A stretch of DNA of 64,000 nt from Mesodorylaimus sp. YZB2_4. Taxonomy: Eukaryota; Nematoda; Enoplea; Dorylaimida; Dorylaimidae. The stretch lies in the NCBI GenBank assembly GCA_030248295.1, contig JASANH010000851.1, forward strand, positions 248,001 to 312,000. The letters run 5' to 3'. Positions 43,573-54,999 of the stretch are shown here, one piece after another (the stretch's first letter is position 1; each line of letters opens with the position of its first letter). A model generated the notes under the pieces. The model was not told where the DNA came from, did not search any database, and saw only the letters and a program-made list of their open reading frames with translations. The position numbers and the translations under genes were made by a program.

Positions 43573-45161
43573 AGAGTCCTGCATGGGTACCCATACCCGT
43601 ACCCGTAACCATACCCACCCGTACTCGGCGGGTGGGTATGGGTAGGGGTACGGGTATTCGTTCTTGTTTTTTTTTTAAGGGCGCTGCAAATTTGAATCTT
43701 ATGCAATTTGTGACTGTTTTTAGCGGAACAGTTCTGATGTCTGCTTTTTTGAGGCTAGTTGTGACCACTGTTGATATCAATATTTTGATATCAATATTTA
43801 CATCTATATGTAATCGATATTGATATCACTTGGCATATCGATATCGAAATCGTATCCATATCCATATCCGTATCTTTTGGGATATCCATATCTACTATCT
43901 GTTTTTTTGGAATGTACACGCGGGCACGTGAAGGGAGTGTATTCTCAAAGAAAACAGGTAATACAGTATATTATATCTTTTCACAACCAAGATATTTATA
44001 AAAAGATATGGATATTCAAGCGTTTTTGAGATTTGAAAATGCAAAAATGAACCTGGTTTATATCGAAAAGCCGCTAGGGCGCCATCCGTGAAGGACGGCG
44101 AGGATCCTAGAGGTGGGTGCCACATAAGTCGACACGACTGACTGACTGACTTCTTGATTACTTGTCTGAGGGGGCTGAGGGAAAATGAGGGTGTGGCGCT
44201 AGGAGTCCATACTTGTATATGACAGATATGCACCAGTGCAGCCACTTGCACTCTTAGGTCAGCGGGTCCTTAGATAGGACAGGTGCAGTTTGATGTAGGA
44301 TAGGACTTTCTTGTATGCATGTCCTGCGACTCACGATCAGACACGTCTCATCTGGAATTGTGAAACTGGCTCTTGCACACAAACTAGCTTGTTTTGTTGT
44401 GGTACAGCTACAGTAGTTGTTGTTGACCCCTCCAGGTAAGCCACACTAGCGCGTTTGGTAGCAGTGTCACGAATCTAGGTTTGATAGAGCAGCTGCTCAT
44501 TCCTGCTTGACTGTATGGTCACCTTTGGGTCATCAGTCAGCCATAACTGCCAAAATGCCTTCATCTAAACATTTTAAAAGGCACTCCTTGTCGATTTCAA
44601 CTCCGTTACTCTGACATGAATGCAGTTTCATTCAGAGTTTTAGATTGCCATGTTGTTGTCAGCTTCAGGCTTCTAAGTTTACTGTAAATTGAGACGTTTA
44701 TTTCCAAGGGAACAAGAAACCCAATAAATTACGCAAAATAGACATTATTCAGACGTTTAGCACTAAAGCATTTGGCTCAGGGACTTTGACCACAACTGAC
44801 CAGTCGGCCAGACGCCTCTAATATTTTGCAGATAGCTTTGTTTTACACCTGGGAAAACATTACAATTTTTGGTTGCTCAAAGTTCGACTTAACGGTTGGC
44901 GATGTTCCCCTGTCAGATTACTGCTTCAAGAAAGTCTTTTGTCTTGCGATAGTGAATAAACTTTTGAATGAAAATTGAACCAGTTTTGTTGAAAACTTTG
45001 GTTTTCCATAATTATTTTCATGAATTAATTAGTTTTCTGTTTTGATACTCCATTCAAACATTTATCGAAAAACCGGGTACGGGTATGGGTATGGGTATAA
45101 GCACACAGGTCGTCCAGCGGGTACGGGTAGGGTACGATTTTCATACCCGTGCAGGACCGTG
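43573..45161. mobile_element. hAT-like element with GGGTA-repeat subtermini
   Basis: The left end AGAGTCCTGCATGGGTAC and right end (read inverted) CACGGTCCTGCACGGGTA share a terminal repeat. Both tips continue into arrays of GGGTAC/GGGTAT (43588-43655 and 45077-45150). The flanking 8-mers CGAATCCC (left) and CGAATCAC (right) differ at one base, which fits an old hAT duplication. The paralogous flank of S3 (35610-35640, GGAATCACAGAAAATGTG) continues uninterrupted, which supports an insertion here. The interior (1.4 kb) has no transposase frame. Confidence 0.68.
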
Positions 45162-45349
45162 CGAATCACCAGACAGTGTGATTTGAAAGCATGAGAATTA
45201 TTCAGAGACAACTTCAGGGTTCAGGGCCGTGATTTTGAGTTTTTTGTGCTGCAAACCGGCCTCAGTTTTGATTAGGCCTTGGTCTATGACTATGAACCTA
45301 GCATATCATACTGCAGACGGGTGTGCGTGTTCCGTCTTTTGCCAACACC

Positions 45350-45516
45350 TAGCCGGAAGCCCACACTTGCGGTTGATTGGCGTCCATTATTAGTGGACAT
45401 AGGCTGCGGCACGAGCACGTGGTCAATATGAAACAGCTGGAAGGGCGAGCTGCATTTGCCACGCGCCCTACTCCCAGTTGACCACTGCCCACTGAAAGTG
45501 TGGGCTTCCAGTTGGA
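45350..45516. repeat. inverted repeat around a 130-bp spacer
   Basis: GGAAGCCCACACTT (about 45353-45366) recurs inverted as AAGTGTGGGCTTCC (about 45498-45511), so the stretch could form a stem. No element family was recognised. Confidence 0.5.
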
Positions 45517-45561
45517 CATCGAAAACTGGAACCTATTTGGCCCCTTTTGCTTCATGTTGCT

Positions 45562-46889
45562 GCTTCCAAAAATATGGTGTGGTATGACGCGGCAATTGCG
45601 AGATAGCTGACTGGATTTGGGCTACTCCTAGCTAACCCGTACCAACACGCGAATGCGCACTGTGGAGGTAAGGGGCACGAACACAACCGATGCAGATAAA
45701 ACTTACAAGTCACTGAACTTCAGTGTTTGGAACGCGAAACTTCATGTTTCAACTCTGCAAGATTTGTCTCTCAACTTTTAATAATGCGTTATCCTTCCGC
45801 TTCCAGTGGATTAGATTCTCCGGTCCTAGTGTGTACCCTATGAGTGCTTTCTTGAATTTATCGCCTGAAGAACCGCTCGTCCACAGAATCCATCCAAAAC
45901 TAAGTTGAGACATAAATTATGATGAAAGAAACATTTTTTAGCTGTCGTTGCTTGTTTGCAAGCAGGGAGATCAGGGAGAGAAAGCCCAAGACTGCGAGTG
46001 ATGCCTGTGCTGGAAGATAGTTCTTCTTTTTGTAAGACTCGTGTTTCAAATAAAATTATTGTTTTTGTGCACTTGCCAAATACCCCCAAAAAGTGCTACC
46101 CTGTTCAGATTGTAGCCGCAAACTGGGTCCTGCTTTCTGGACCGAATCGTGGCCATGATCCCCATTTATAGTCTTGCTTGCTGGCTATCTGCCCTGATGG
46201 CCTATCACCTTGCATCATTGCCCACCATTGCACCAGCAACAACGCGGCCGTGGTGGTTCGGCATTGTTCTCTCCGTATCGCATGGAAGCGAGTGGCTGGA
46301 CTCCTCGCGGGTTCGATCCCCGGTGATGGAGGTCGGTTTGCGAGCCATAAACCCTCGCTGACCCTGCACTTCAGTAAAGCAGGTGCTTTCTGACGCCGCG
46401 TCTGGTGCAGTTTTTAGGTTGGGAAAAATGTGAGTGTTATTGGAGACTGATGCAGCGTTCATTTACCAAATTGCATCCTGTGATCGTGCTCAGTACCATT
46501 CCTTCAAGCGCGTGAACTTGCAACTTTGCGAGTAAGAACTAAACCAACTGCGAGCCGTGTGCAGAGCATCGATTGCCAGTCGAGCCTCTACTACTGCGCT
46601 GAGCTGAGGTGGGTGGTGGTGTATGCAACTGGGACTTGGAGGAGCATTGAGCGTGATCACGTGTCTGCTGAGCTGCAACCACACTGTTCTACTCAGACCT
46701 TCGTCCCTGACCGCTAGCGCAGGGCTCATACATCGAGTGGGTGATGATTTTCCAAGCTCTCCAGTGAAGAAAATTCGAATTTTCTCCGATCTTGTTTGGG
46801 TGTGTTCACTTGTCTTTTTTGGCTCTTTTCCCGCACGCTAGGGGGCTTGCCATCGACTAGGGCCAATTCGAAGTGCATGCCACACATCT
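45562..46889. other. intergenic, no gene recognised; tRNA-like T-arm at about 46300-46330
   Basis: CGCGGGTTCGATCCCCGG at 46306-46323 is a T-arm-like sequence, preceded by GAAGCGAGTGGCTGGACTCC; it is probably another SINE fragment. Overlapping frames around 45838-47115 on both strands look random. Confidence 0.4.
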
Positions 46890-47749
46890 TGGTCGCGACC
46901 GCGCGATATGGCATACCCAGCCTGTGCCCCGTGAGTGGACCCGGATTCGAAAGCTTCCCGCCACAGCTCTCTTCTGGAGGGATGAAGGGTGAGTCAGGCA
47001 CCGCCAGGCGTGCAGGGCTCACAGGAACCTCAAAATGCAGCCTGGTTTCCCTGACTTCGGCTAGAAAGTTCCCTTTCCCTTGAATTTTGTAGCCTTTATG
47101 AACTCTGGGCAGCATAGCTTACTGCCGACATTCGTCAGCACACCAAACGCATGACCATCTTCGAAACTTGGGTATTGTTGCACAGAGCACAGCAAAGCGT
47201 TTCCGTGTTGGTCGTGCCACTTGTCACCTTGGCATACTGCCCCCCCCCCCCCAAGCCAAACGCATGAGTAGTCGGCAGCCTGTGCTGAATTCGAGAGGTG
47301 CGGGTTCGAATCTTACTCAAGGCCAAAGTTTTTGTTTTAATTTCTGACTTGTAATTCTCACAATTGGCCTCTATTTCAAGTATCTGGGTCCAGAATGTAT
47401 CAGAACTTCGCAGTTTCATTTCATGAATTATAATGCAAGGAAACACGATACAATGCGTTTTCCATTGGATGCACTCAAAGTCATGCTCGAAGTCCGAACT
47501 ATCTTTTATATGCAATAAATCGAAATTACCCAAACGACATTAAATAAGTAGGCAAAACATTGGTGCAAACAAGGTTAGAGTGAAATAATGCCTGAAAACT
47601 AGAATCTTCGATATGTCAGAGGCCATATGTCAGATCACAACCTAAGTCACACGGATCCTATGTAAATGCCACTGTATACAACCCGAATATTTACCACAAA
47701 AAACTCATGAAAGAACATGAAAATACTGAAAAAAAGAACAAAAAGTGAT

Positions 47750-48130
47750 AAAACGGTTGGTGAAATATCGATCGATCGATAATGAGCAAATGATCTGATC
47801 AGTTCTGCTAATGCTGACTAAACTATGGGTAAACAACATATTTACAAACAGTACTTCATAAGGCATTGATCGATTAGCAGGCAATCGATAACTTATCGAT
47901 CGATTAAAGGTATGAAGGAAAATGACTCAATCGGTTAATAAATCGGTATTGATTATCGATAAATTGATTGATCCATATAGTACTTACTGGATGGAGTGAC
48001 TTATCGATAAAGCGATTAATCGATCACGATATTGAAGATAGACACTACGCAGTTATGACTCGATCGGCAGATCGGTCTGATGATCAGTAATCGATCGGTC
48101 GATCGATGATCAGTAATCGATCGATCGACC
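47750..48130. repeat. ATCGAT/GATC-rich segment
   Basis: This is another dense field of GATCGATC, TTATCGAT and TGATCA words (for example 47766-47782 and 48090-48128), mostly absent from duplication copy 1. Confidence 0.6.
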
Positions 48131-48146
48131 ACTTCCAACTTGGCCT

Positions 48147-48591
48147 CTATTCTATCTCGTATGTGGACCCGGTGGCGTGATTATGGTGAATGGACGGCGA
48201 TGATGCCATTTTCAAGTGGAAGGCCTTGTTCAAGCGGACAGAACTGGTAAAGTGTTTGCGGGCCCTGCATAATCTTTGATTGAATCGATTGATGGATAGC
48301 GATACTCGTTTCTTTTTCTCCTGCCCTCGACGACTGGTTGTGTGTGTCGGCACTGTCGCCCTGTCCGTGGTCCAAATCGATTGAGACCCGATCGGATGAT
48401 CGATGCCCGCATCTTCATCGGATTGATCAGCCGGATTGTGGATGAGCTAGTGCGGAAGAAAAGTTGGGATGAGGAAAAAAAGGGGGAATAAATTTACCCT
48501 TTTTGGACTCGACAAGACATGGACGCCAGAATCGTTCGATTTGGCTTTGATTGACGATGATGATGTTTGCATTCGTGAAACGAGAGGTACC
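48147..48591 (-). CDS. candidate exons of an unrecognised minus-strand gene
   Basis: A possible internal exon at 48498-48591 has a good acceptor (ATGTTTCAG) and donor (GTAAAT). It encodes RFTNANIIIVNQSQIERFW. Downstream, 48147-48412 or up to about 48443 could be the last exon, but two acceptors (CACTAG at about 48444, GATGAAG at 48413) and more than one frame are possible. The best-looking frame contains TTSRRGQEKKKRVSLS and ends at 48147-48149. The stretch is nearly stop-free in all three minus frames, so the frame cannot be chosen. No family was recognised. The partner copy near 36660 is truncated. Confidence 0.25.
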
Positions 48592-49295
48592 TGAAACATG
48601 ATATTTTAAGGAATGAATAGATCGTGATACTTCTTCGCCTTGGTTGACGCTGACTGCGAGATTACCCTCGAATCGGTTCAAGCAAATGATAAATCTGATA
48701 CTAAAAGAAACTAGAAGCTGCCGGACATGATGTCCTCACTGGACAATTATGCAATCACTGGATTAATCACTCGGCACCCCCACTGGACAAAACACAGACA
48801 GCATGGCCACAGCACCTTGCAAGACCAGAATTTGAGGTTTTGATGATTTTGAGGAGGGAGTGTGGAAAGTTTTGAGGAAGTTTTAACGGTAACAAATGAC
48901 TTTGCTATACAAACTGACACATACAGTATATTTTCTCACTAGCATACCCTCATCCCCAACCATCTCATCAATATGCTCAAGAAAACAAACGTGAACGCAT
49001 CAAACTCACGATCAGCAGGGATAGGTCAGGATCACTTTTTCGGGGATCTAGATTCTTTGCATTTTTCCGTTTTGGCGATGAGCCTATTTTCCTCACTAAA
49101 AGCACACTTGACATCCAGGCTCCTGGCTGAGTCATCCAGGTTTCAATCAATATGTGCAGGCTGAACTTGATGAGTACATTTGCAGTTTCGATACACTTCC
49201 AGCATGGTGAGCCTGGGCTAACAAAATCAGTGTCGCTATTGCTATCGATTTGAGATGATGTTGCCACTGCCTATTCATCGCTACTGCTGTCAGCC

Positions 49296-49640
49296 TCTGA
49301 ACTAATCATCTTATCGAAAGATCATGAGCCAGTATCTTCTGCTACCCCTAGCGAGATATGATACAATGGACCTGAGTGTACCTAGCGCGCTTATGCATAC
49401 AGTATATATAGTAGACCTCGCATAATTGCAGCCGCTTCAGACGCCAAAAAGAGTTGCAATTAAACAAAGTTGCAATTATGCAAAGTCCAGAAACATTTTC
49501 TGAAAAAAGTTGCAATTATGAGAAGTTTTTTCGATAAGCATAACAGGAAATTCTTTTGACATTCAGAAATTTTTCTAAAAAATAACAGCGAAACATATCA
49601 TTCCTTATTTCATCGGCTGATTAATGGACCAAAACAATTC
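49296..49640. mobile_element. insertion with GTTGCAATTATG repeats, absent from duplication copy 1
   Basis: Compared with 37376-37385, where GCCTC is directly followed by TCGCTCAGCGC, copy 2 has about 340 extra bases containing three copies of AGTTGCAATTA(T/A). This defines a probable insertion of unknown type. Confidence 0.5.
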
Positions 49641-49920
49641 TCGCTCAGCGCAACTACTGCACAAATAGTCAGCAATTCTGCTTGACTGCTTCTGCTGAAT
49701 TACAAATTCTTTCCAATCGCTTTCGATTTCAAAGACAGCGTTTTGCCACAAGTGGCAAAACGTGGATATTGTGGAGCTATTGGACTCCTGACTGGTTTAT
49801 TTGCTATGATACTATCTACATTCGGTGTTTTTGCTGGTTGATCCCCAGACGAAGGCTAGCTGAAGCCTACTATCAGCCTAAGCTTAAGTCTTACACCAGA
49901 CTAACGATAAGCCTAAGCTA

Positions 49921-51618
49921 ACGTATGTTGGTTACTAAATTGCAAAAGTGCCTTGCTTTCTAGTGTCGGGCCATTCGTACCTCCAGCAATCACACTCTTC
50001 GATTTTTGAGGAGATTCCAGAAATTTCGTGTAATTTGGGTAGGTTCTAAGCCAGCATCGACCGACCCGGGTGTGAGGTCACCAAACCGACCCGATCCAAC
50101 GTTGTATTTCGTCCACTCATTTGTTTTCTGGCATGATGCACATTCTTTCCTTGATAAAGAACCATCGATACCAGACACCCGAAGTCAGGAAGAAGGGGCT
50201 GACGGATTTCGGGCAAACGGACAGGGGGAGGAGAACTTTAGGACTAAGTTAACGTGCTCGTCCCTTGCCTCATGCTGTCGGAGGCGACAGAGTAGAATTT
50301 CACAAATTTTTACTGTCCAACTGCACCTGCAATATCCTGTTTCGCTTCTAGACTTGATTTCTTAGAGTGGAAGGTGGCCGGTATGAGGACAGCTTTTCAA
50401 ATTTTTTTGGGCTGGCCCCCCTCCTACCCAAATTTCCTGCGGGTCTTGCCAGTTGCCAGCCAGCAGTCATAATGACGAGTGCGGCAGTGTGAGGCGATCA
50501 ATTTTTAAGGCAGGCTCCCTCTGACGGCCTCACTTGGAGCTGCTCCGCTGGAGCATCACCGCCGAGGGCATCCTGGCGCAGAAAATGAATTTCCTGAATT
50601 TCCTTGAATTTCCTGAAGCGGATCGGTCGATGCTGGGTTCAGGCAAGGAGATTCTTCAAAAATGATAAGGCAAAACCAAACTAGGCTGCAAGGTACTGTC
50701 TGCCCATCACAGGCGATGGCAGCTTTTTGCGCGTTTTGGGGTGGGAGGAAAGCTGGCATGACTTTCGAAATCAATGTATATGATGATTGATAATCGGAAA
50801 CTGTTTCAAGAAAGCTGCGTGGCTGAAAATGTACTTCAGTGAGTAAAATGAGCTAATGAAAAAAAGCAAAACCTCCACACCAGGATCGCCCTGATACCAG
50901 CCTGTCGTTGGTCTGCAGTGTGTATGCTTATCCCCCGCCTACGTGTGCTGCTTTTTAGCCCAGGGTATCTGAACCCAACTCCACTATTCCAAATATCGAG
51001 GTGACCTACAGTACGGCGCGTATGGGCTGGCCTACAGTCCAGTGTGCGATAAATGGATTACTGACTGCTCCTCAATTCTCCAGGTCAGTCTACTAGAAAT
51101 TGTACTTTCACATAAGGTGGGAAAGAGCGAGATCAGCTGCACTACTTTTGCTGCCTAGCAATAGACAGAAGCGTAAGCGCTATAGTGTGACTTCATCAGC
51201 CTTTTTGAAAGCAATTGCAACATCAAATTCGCTGGACTCTACTTTGGGCAGGTTACAACTGGTGCGATTGATGTTTCAAACAAAAGGGAAAGGGTGGTGG
51301 CCCTTGCAACAGAACGCTGGGCTGCTTAAATGAAGGTTTCCCTATCGAATCCTTTCGTTGATCTAATAGTTTGTAACTAGCATCCAGTCGCCCAGTGAGC
51401 CATGTCTCATTTGAGAATCGTGCATAACTGGCTCTTGCAAAAGTATAAAGATCGACAGGATGGATGCACCCGCTGGAGTGAAGGAGTCTTCTATGCGGGA
51501 CCTCCACTATCATGACATGTACCCGCAGCCTTGAGGTCATCCTGGCAAAAGGTTCAAGATCTGTCCAGCACGGATGAGCATGGCATGGCGATCAGCTGGT
51601 CGCCTGAGCGAGAGCAGC
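49921..51618. other. intergenic, no gene recognised
   Basis: Frames up to 119 codons (50006-50365, plus) show no conserved features. The stretch is a mosaic of unique sequence; the end of the duplicated block lies near 49920-50045. Confidence 0.4.
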
Positions 51619-54600
51619 TCAGCTATGCTGGTTTAAATTGGCATCCTGCTGCAGGTGAAATTGTGAATTACTGAGCGGTTGCGGGCACACGACCACAAAG
51701 CTAGCCTTTCAACCATCAAGATCCAGTCCAATCGATCATGATCCAACCATAATCGTGATTTGATCGTGATATCTGATCATGATGGCCCCAGCAACATCAA
51801 CCCAATTGAACTCACCTGACAACTGTGGAATTCTTGCACCATCTTCTTCAAATGATCAATTTCATTTTGCATAGTTTCAAACTTTGCACCAGCTTCGTTC
51901 AATGTCTCTTCCAAATCTTTAATGTATCGTTCCTAAACGGAAAACTTCATCTTTTTCTTACGATTACAAAAAATGTTAACTCACTTTTCTCAACAGATCT
52001 TTTTTCAGCGACTCCAATTCCAAGTTATTGTCGGCTTGCGCCCCCATGGCCACTTGGACACTGACATCGGACTTGGAAACTGGGTGATTGATATCACTCA
52101 TCGATATATGCACTTGATCATATTTCGCACGCAAATCCTGCAATTCGACTTCTTTTTCCTAAAAAAGACCACGAAAAACCGACAGACATTAGTTTTTGAT
52201 GGCCCTATAAAATATGGGGCTCAAGACACAAAACCAAAACCACGCACCCTGAGCGGGAATCGAACCCTCTCCCTAGACTTCGAGTCCTCTGTTGCGACCA
52301 GTGGCGGTCAAGTGTAATAAGAGTGCTGACCATTCAGGCTAGATCATATGCTAATTATTTGGTCGTCAGGAAATATGCATAAAAACTAGAGACTCAAACA
52401 CGCGCCGCCGGGATTCTAGTCCCACGCGCTAACCGCCTGTGCTATCAAACGAGACTGCTGGCATGGCACTGGTGCATGCTGCACTTTGGGTCTTTTGAGC
52501 TTCGCATAAAAGGCTTGTGGTGAAATTGTGAATTACTGAGCGGTTGCAGTAGCTTTTCCGACCGTGGGATCCGTGGTTGCACAAGACTCGCACCATGTTG
52601 ACAAGTATAGGCGGGGGGGGGTTAGAAGGGGTACCCCCCCACCTCAGGTCCAGCACTGGCCTCCAAGCACAGGCCAATTGTCCAGCCAGCCTGCAGTACT
52701 GTATTTAAACAGTCATGCAACTCACTCACTCGACTCCACCAAAACCTGACCTGTCCCACACGCAATCAGATCAGGCTTAGGCGATCTGATCTCTACCCCC
52801 TCTAGCCCAGCCGACCTTGCCCATACTTGCATGTTGACTGCCAGTGGATTTTGCTGGCAGCTGCAGTGTATGAGTTCAGGATGCACAGTCATCTTTCGGC
52901 TGGGCTGCCAGTACTTTCACCAGTGACTAACTCTGAGATTATCCTACATGATTCTCCTTCATACCCACTACGACCTTTCAGCCATGCACCCCTGCAAGCC
53001 TAGCATTTACAACCTCTGACCCTACTCAGGCAGGCGAGGAGAGAATTCTTGATCTCCTCTGGCAGGTGTAGCCTTGCCTCGCACTGACCTCAGTCGATCA
53101 CATTCTCTCTAACGCCTGATCTCACCCTAATCTGGTACCTGGCACAACTCACGGTCAGCGCAATCAGCGTCAAGTATGGGCAAGGTCGGCTGGGTTAGGT
53201 GGGGGTTTTGGGAGGGGGATAGAGATCAGATCACGCGCGAGATAGGTCAGGCCAGGCCAGGTTCGGGTCGAGTGAGTGAGGTCTCGGGGTCCTGCCCACA
53301 TACAATTTGATCGCTTTTGCTACCTTCCTGCTGGACCTGAGGTGGGGTTACTCGGCCTACCCCCCTTGCCAATACTTAATCAGCGTCCTTACCGGAAGCA
53401 TCCACGCTGGCACCATCGACTCGTTCATCGTGTCCACTTCAGTTGACATGCTTGAAGACTGATTGGGCACGATAAATTTTTTGACCAAATTTTCTCTGAC
53501 TTGAGCCAATTCTTGAATATCATCGATTTCATCCTGCTTTTGATCACTGAAAATACAAGTCTGATTTAGCTGCATTGCATTGCCACACCAGCCTGATGTG
53601 TCTTTTCTATTGTAAGAACTAGGCTGCTGCGACGCAGTCTGCTAAAATTTTCAAGTTTGGAGGCGCGAAAACTGAAGCGGGACATTATCTTGGATGACGA
53701 GTCCAAAGAGCGGATCGTGAAAATTAACGAGTGCAAGGGCGAGCAAGTACACACGCACAATCAGTCATTATGGGTAGTGCAGGCAGACAATGCAAATTTC
53801 ACTTCATTACAGCCTAGTCTAGTCCGAACTTTTTGTCAACGTGCAAAACCGGGGGGGGGGGGCAACCAAAAAATTAATTGATTTTACCAGACAAAAGTTT
53901 GATTTTTGCCAGTCTTAGCACCACCAAACCCAATTTTAAGTGATTCAGTGGTTAAAAGGCGGGTGATTCAAAATTTTACATTTTGAAACGCAATCTCCAT
54001 TTTTCTCTGATTATCACTCCGAGGTTTGCCAGTTGTATGAACCCTGAGGAAGCAGATTTTTTCGGGGTTTTCATGGGGCTGTCACCCAGTGCAGCCAGTC
54101 ACCGGGCGCAGTTACTTGATGAGGCAGTCCCTTGAGAGTGGTACCGATGTCCAAGTGCCACCATCGATCGATCGATTAGCATCGAAGGCACCACTTACGG
54201 GGTCGGAAGGTTCTGCGAAGCCACCCGTAAACACTCTGTTTCTCGCATGGGGAATAGCCTTACCTGTAGCGTCGGACGAGTTCCTTGTGCAGCTTGGCAT
54301 ACTCGTCGAACACCTCGTCCCGAATCCTCGTTTCCATTTGAGCACCGGCCCTTTTTTCGTGGGCCAATTGGGAGACCAGGTCATCGACCACAGATTGTAG
54401 TTTGCCCAGAATCTGAAAGTGAACTTTTCTCAAAATATGCTCCGAGCTGGAGCGCGGAGCATAGCGGGATCGAATTGTGACTATTAGCTTTCATATTCTG
54501 ATCGCGAGTTTTAAAAGGCAAGATTGAAGGAAAAACTGGGTTGTCCAGCAAAAAAATTGATTCTAATTTTTAAAATATGATTAAAAATTGATTGAAAGGG

Positions 54601-54969
54601 ATTTAAAAAATTCAGATGTGTAACTTTTTGTCATGGAACAGTAATAAAAATCTATGAACTTCTAAATTTATTTTAAAAAATTCCCAATTAAAATCAAAAT
54701 CAATTTTCTGCTCGACAGCCCTGTTTCGTAGTAAACATGTTCATTCATTGAATTCTCGTTGAAAAGAACATGTTCCTCCAAGTTTTTTTTTCTGCTAAAT
54801 TAGAAAAAGTACTTGCTCTCACCTCCAAATTCTTCATTTTCTTCGCGGACATTTGACACGATTCGACCACTGGTTTCGAACGAGTCGATGTCGAAGCTGG
54901 CGTAGTTGTGGTCACCGAAACTTTGATGTTGGACTTTGTGACTGATTTGCTCGCTGGCGATCGAGGCAT
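51619..54969 (-). CDS. coiled-coil protein, family not identified (about 6 exons)
   Basis: Exons 54823-54995 (ATG at 54967-54969 if the gene starts here), 54264-54412, 53393-53546, 51985-52158, 51816-51932 and perhaps 51619-51648. The first five join by GT-AG in consistent phases, giving 247 codons; the sixth would add nine codons and a stop, but overlaps a short repeat (also at 52521) and is uncertain. The N-terminal 40 residues are Ser/Thr/Lys-rich and basic (SVTTTTPASTSTRSK). The rest is strongly heptad-like: KLQSVVDDLVSQLAHEKR, EVFDEYAKLHKELVRR, LESLKKDLLRKERYIKDLE, DHLKKMVQEF. This stalk reminds me of kinesin-6 tails, but no motor domain is seen upstream to 58 kb. If exon 1 is instead internal, its acceptor at 54996 (TTTCAG) would join an exon outside the visible part. 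Confidence 0.6.
52235..52325 (-). repeat. tRNA-like SINE head in an intron
   Basis: On the minus strand, GGACTCGAAGTCTAGGGAG is followed by AGGGTTCGATTCCCGCTC, a good box B/T-arm. The 5' half is degenerate. Confidence 0.5.
52388..52450 (-). repeat. tRNA-like sequence next to the previous SINE head
   Basis: On the minus strand TTTGATAGCACAGGCGGTTAGCGCGTGGGA resembles a D-arm/anticodon region, followed by GGACTAGAATCCCGGCGG; the T-arm is decayed. It is probably part of a composite SINE. Confidence 0.4.
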
Positions 54970-54999
54970 GCTTTTCGTCGACGAAAAAGTGGAACCTGA

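Larger units (their letters stand above)
46890..49920. repeat. segmental duplication, copy 2 (partner 35700-37620)
   Basis: The same ordered blocks as copy 1 are present (for example ACGGATCCTATGTAAATGCC at 47652 and TAGAAGCTGCCGGACATGATG at 48712). Compared with copy 1 it has extra sequence at about 47750-48530 (ATCGAT-rich, then candidate exons) and at 49296-49640. Since copy 1 keeps the edges of the candidate exon region (GATTGACGATGGTGGTGTTTG at 36671), copy 1 was probably deleted there. Confidence 0.8.

Noticed and set aside
43588-45150. Interstitial telomere repeats or a chromosome-fusion scar
   Set aside because: The GGGTA arrays are inverted to each other, inside transposon-like termini with a near-matching 8-bp duplication, and the paralogous site lacks them.
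51619-54995. Firm naming as a kinesin-6 family motor
   Set aside because: Only a coiled-coil stalk is visible; no motor domain or P-loop lies upstream in the window.
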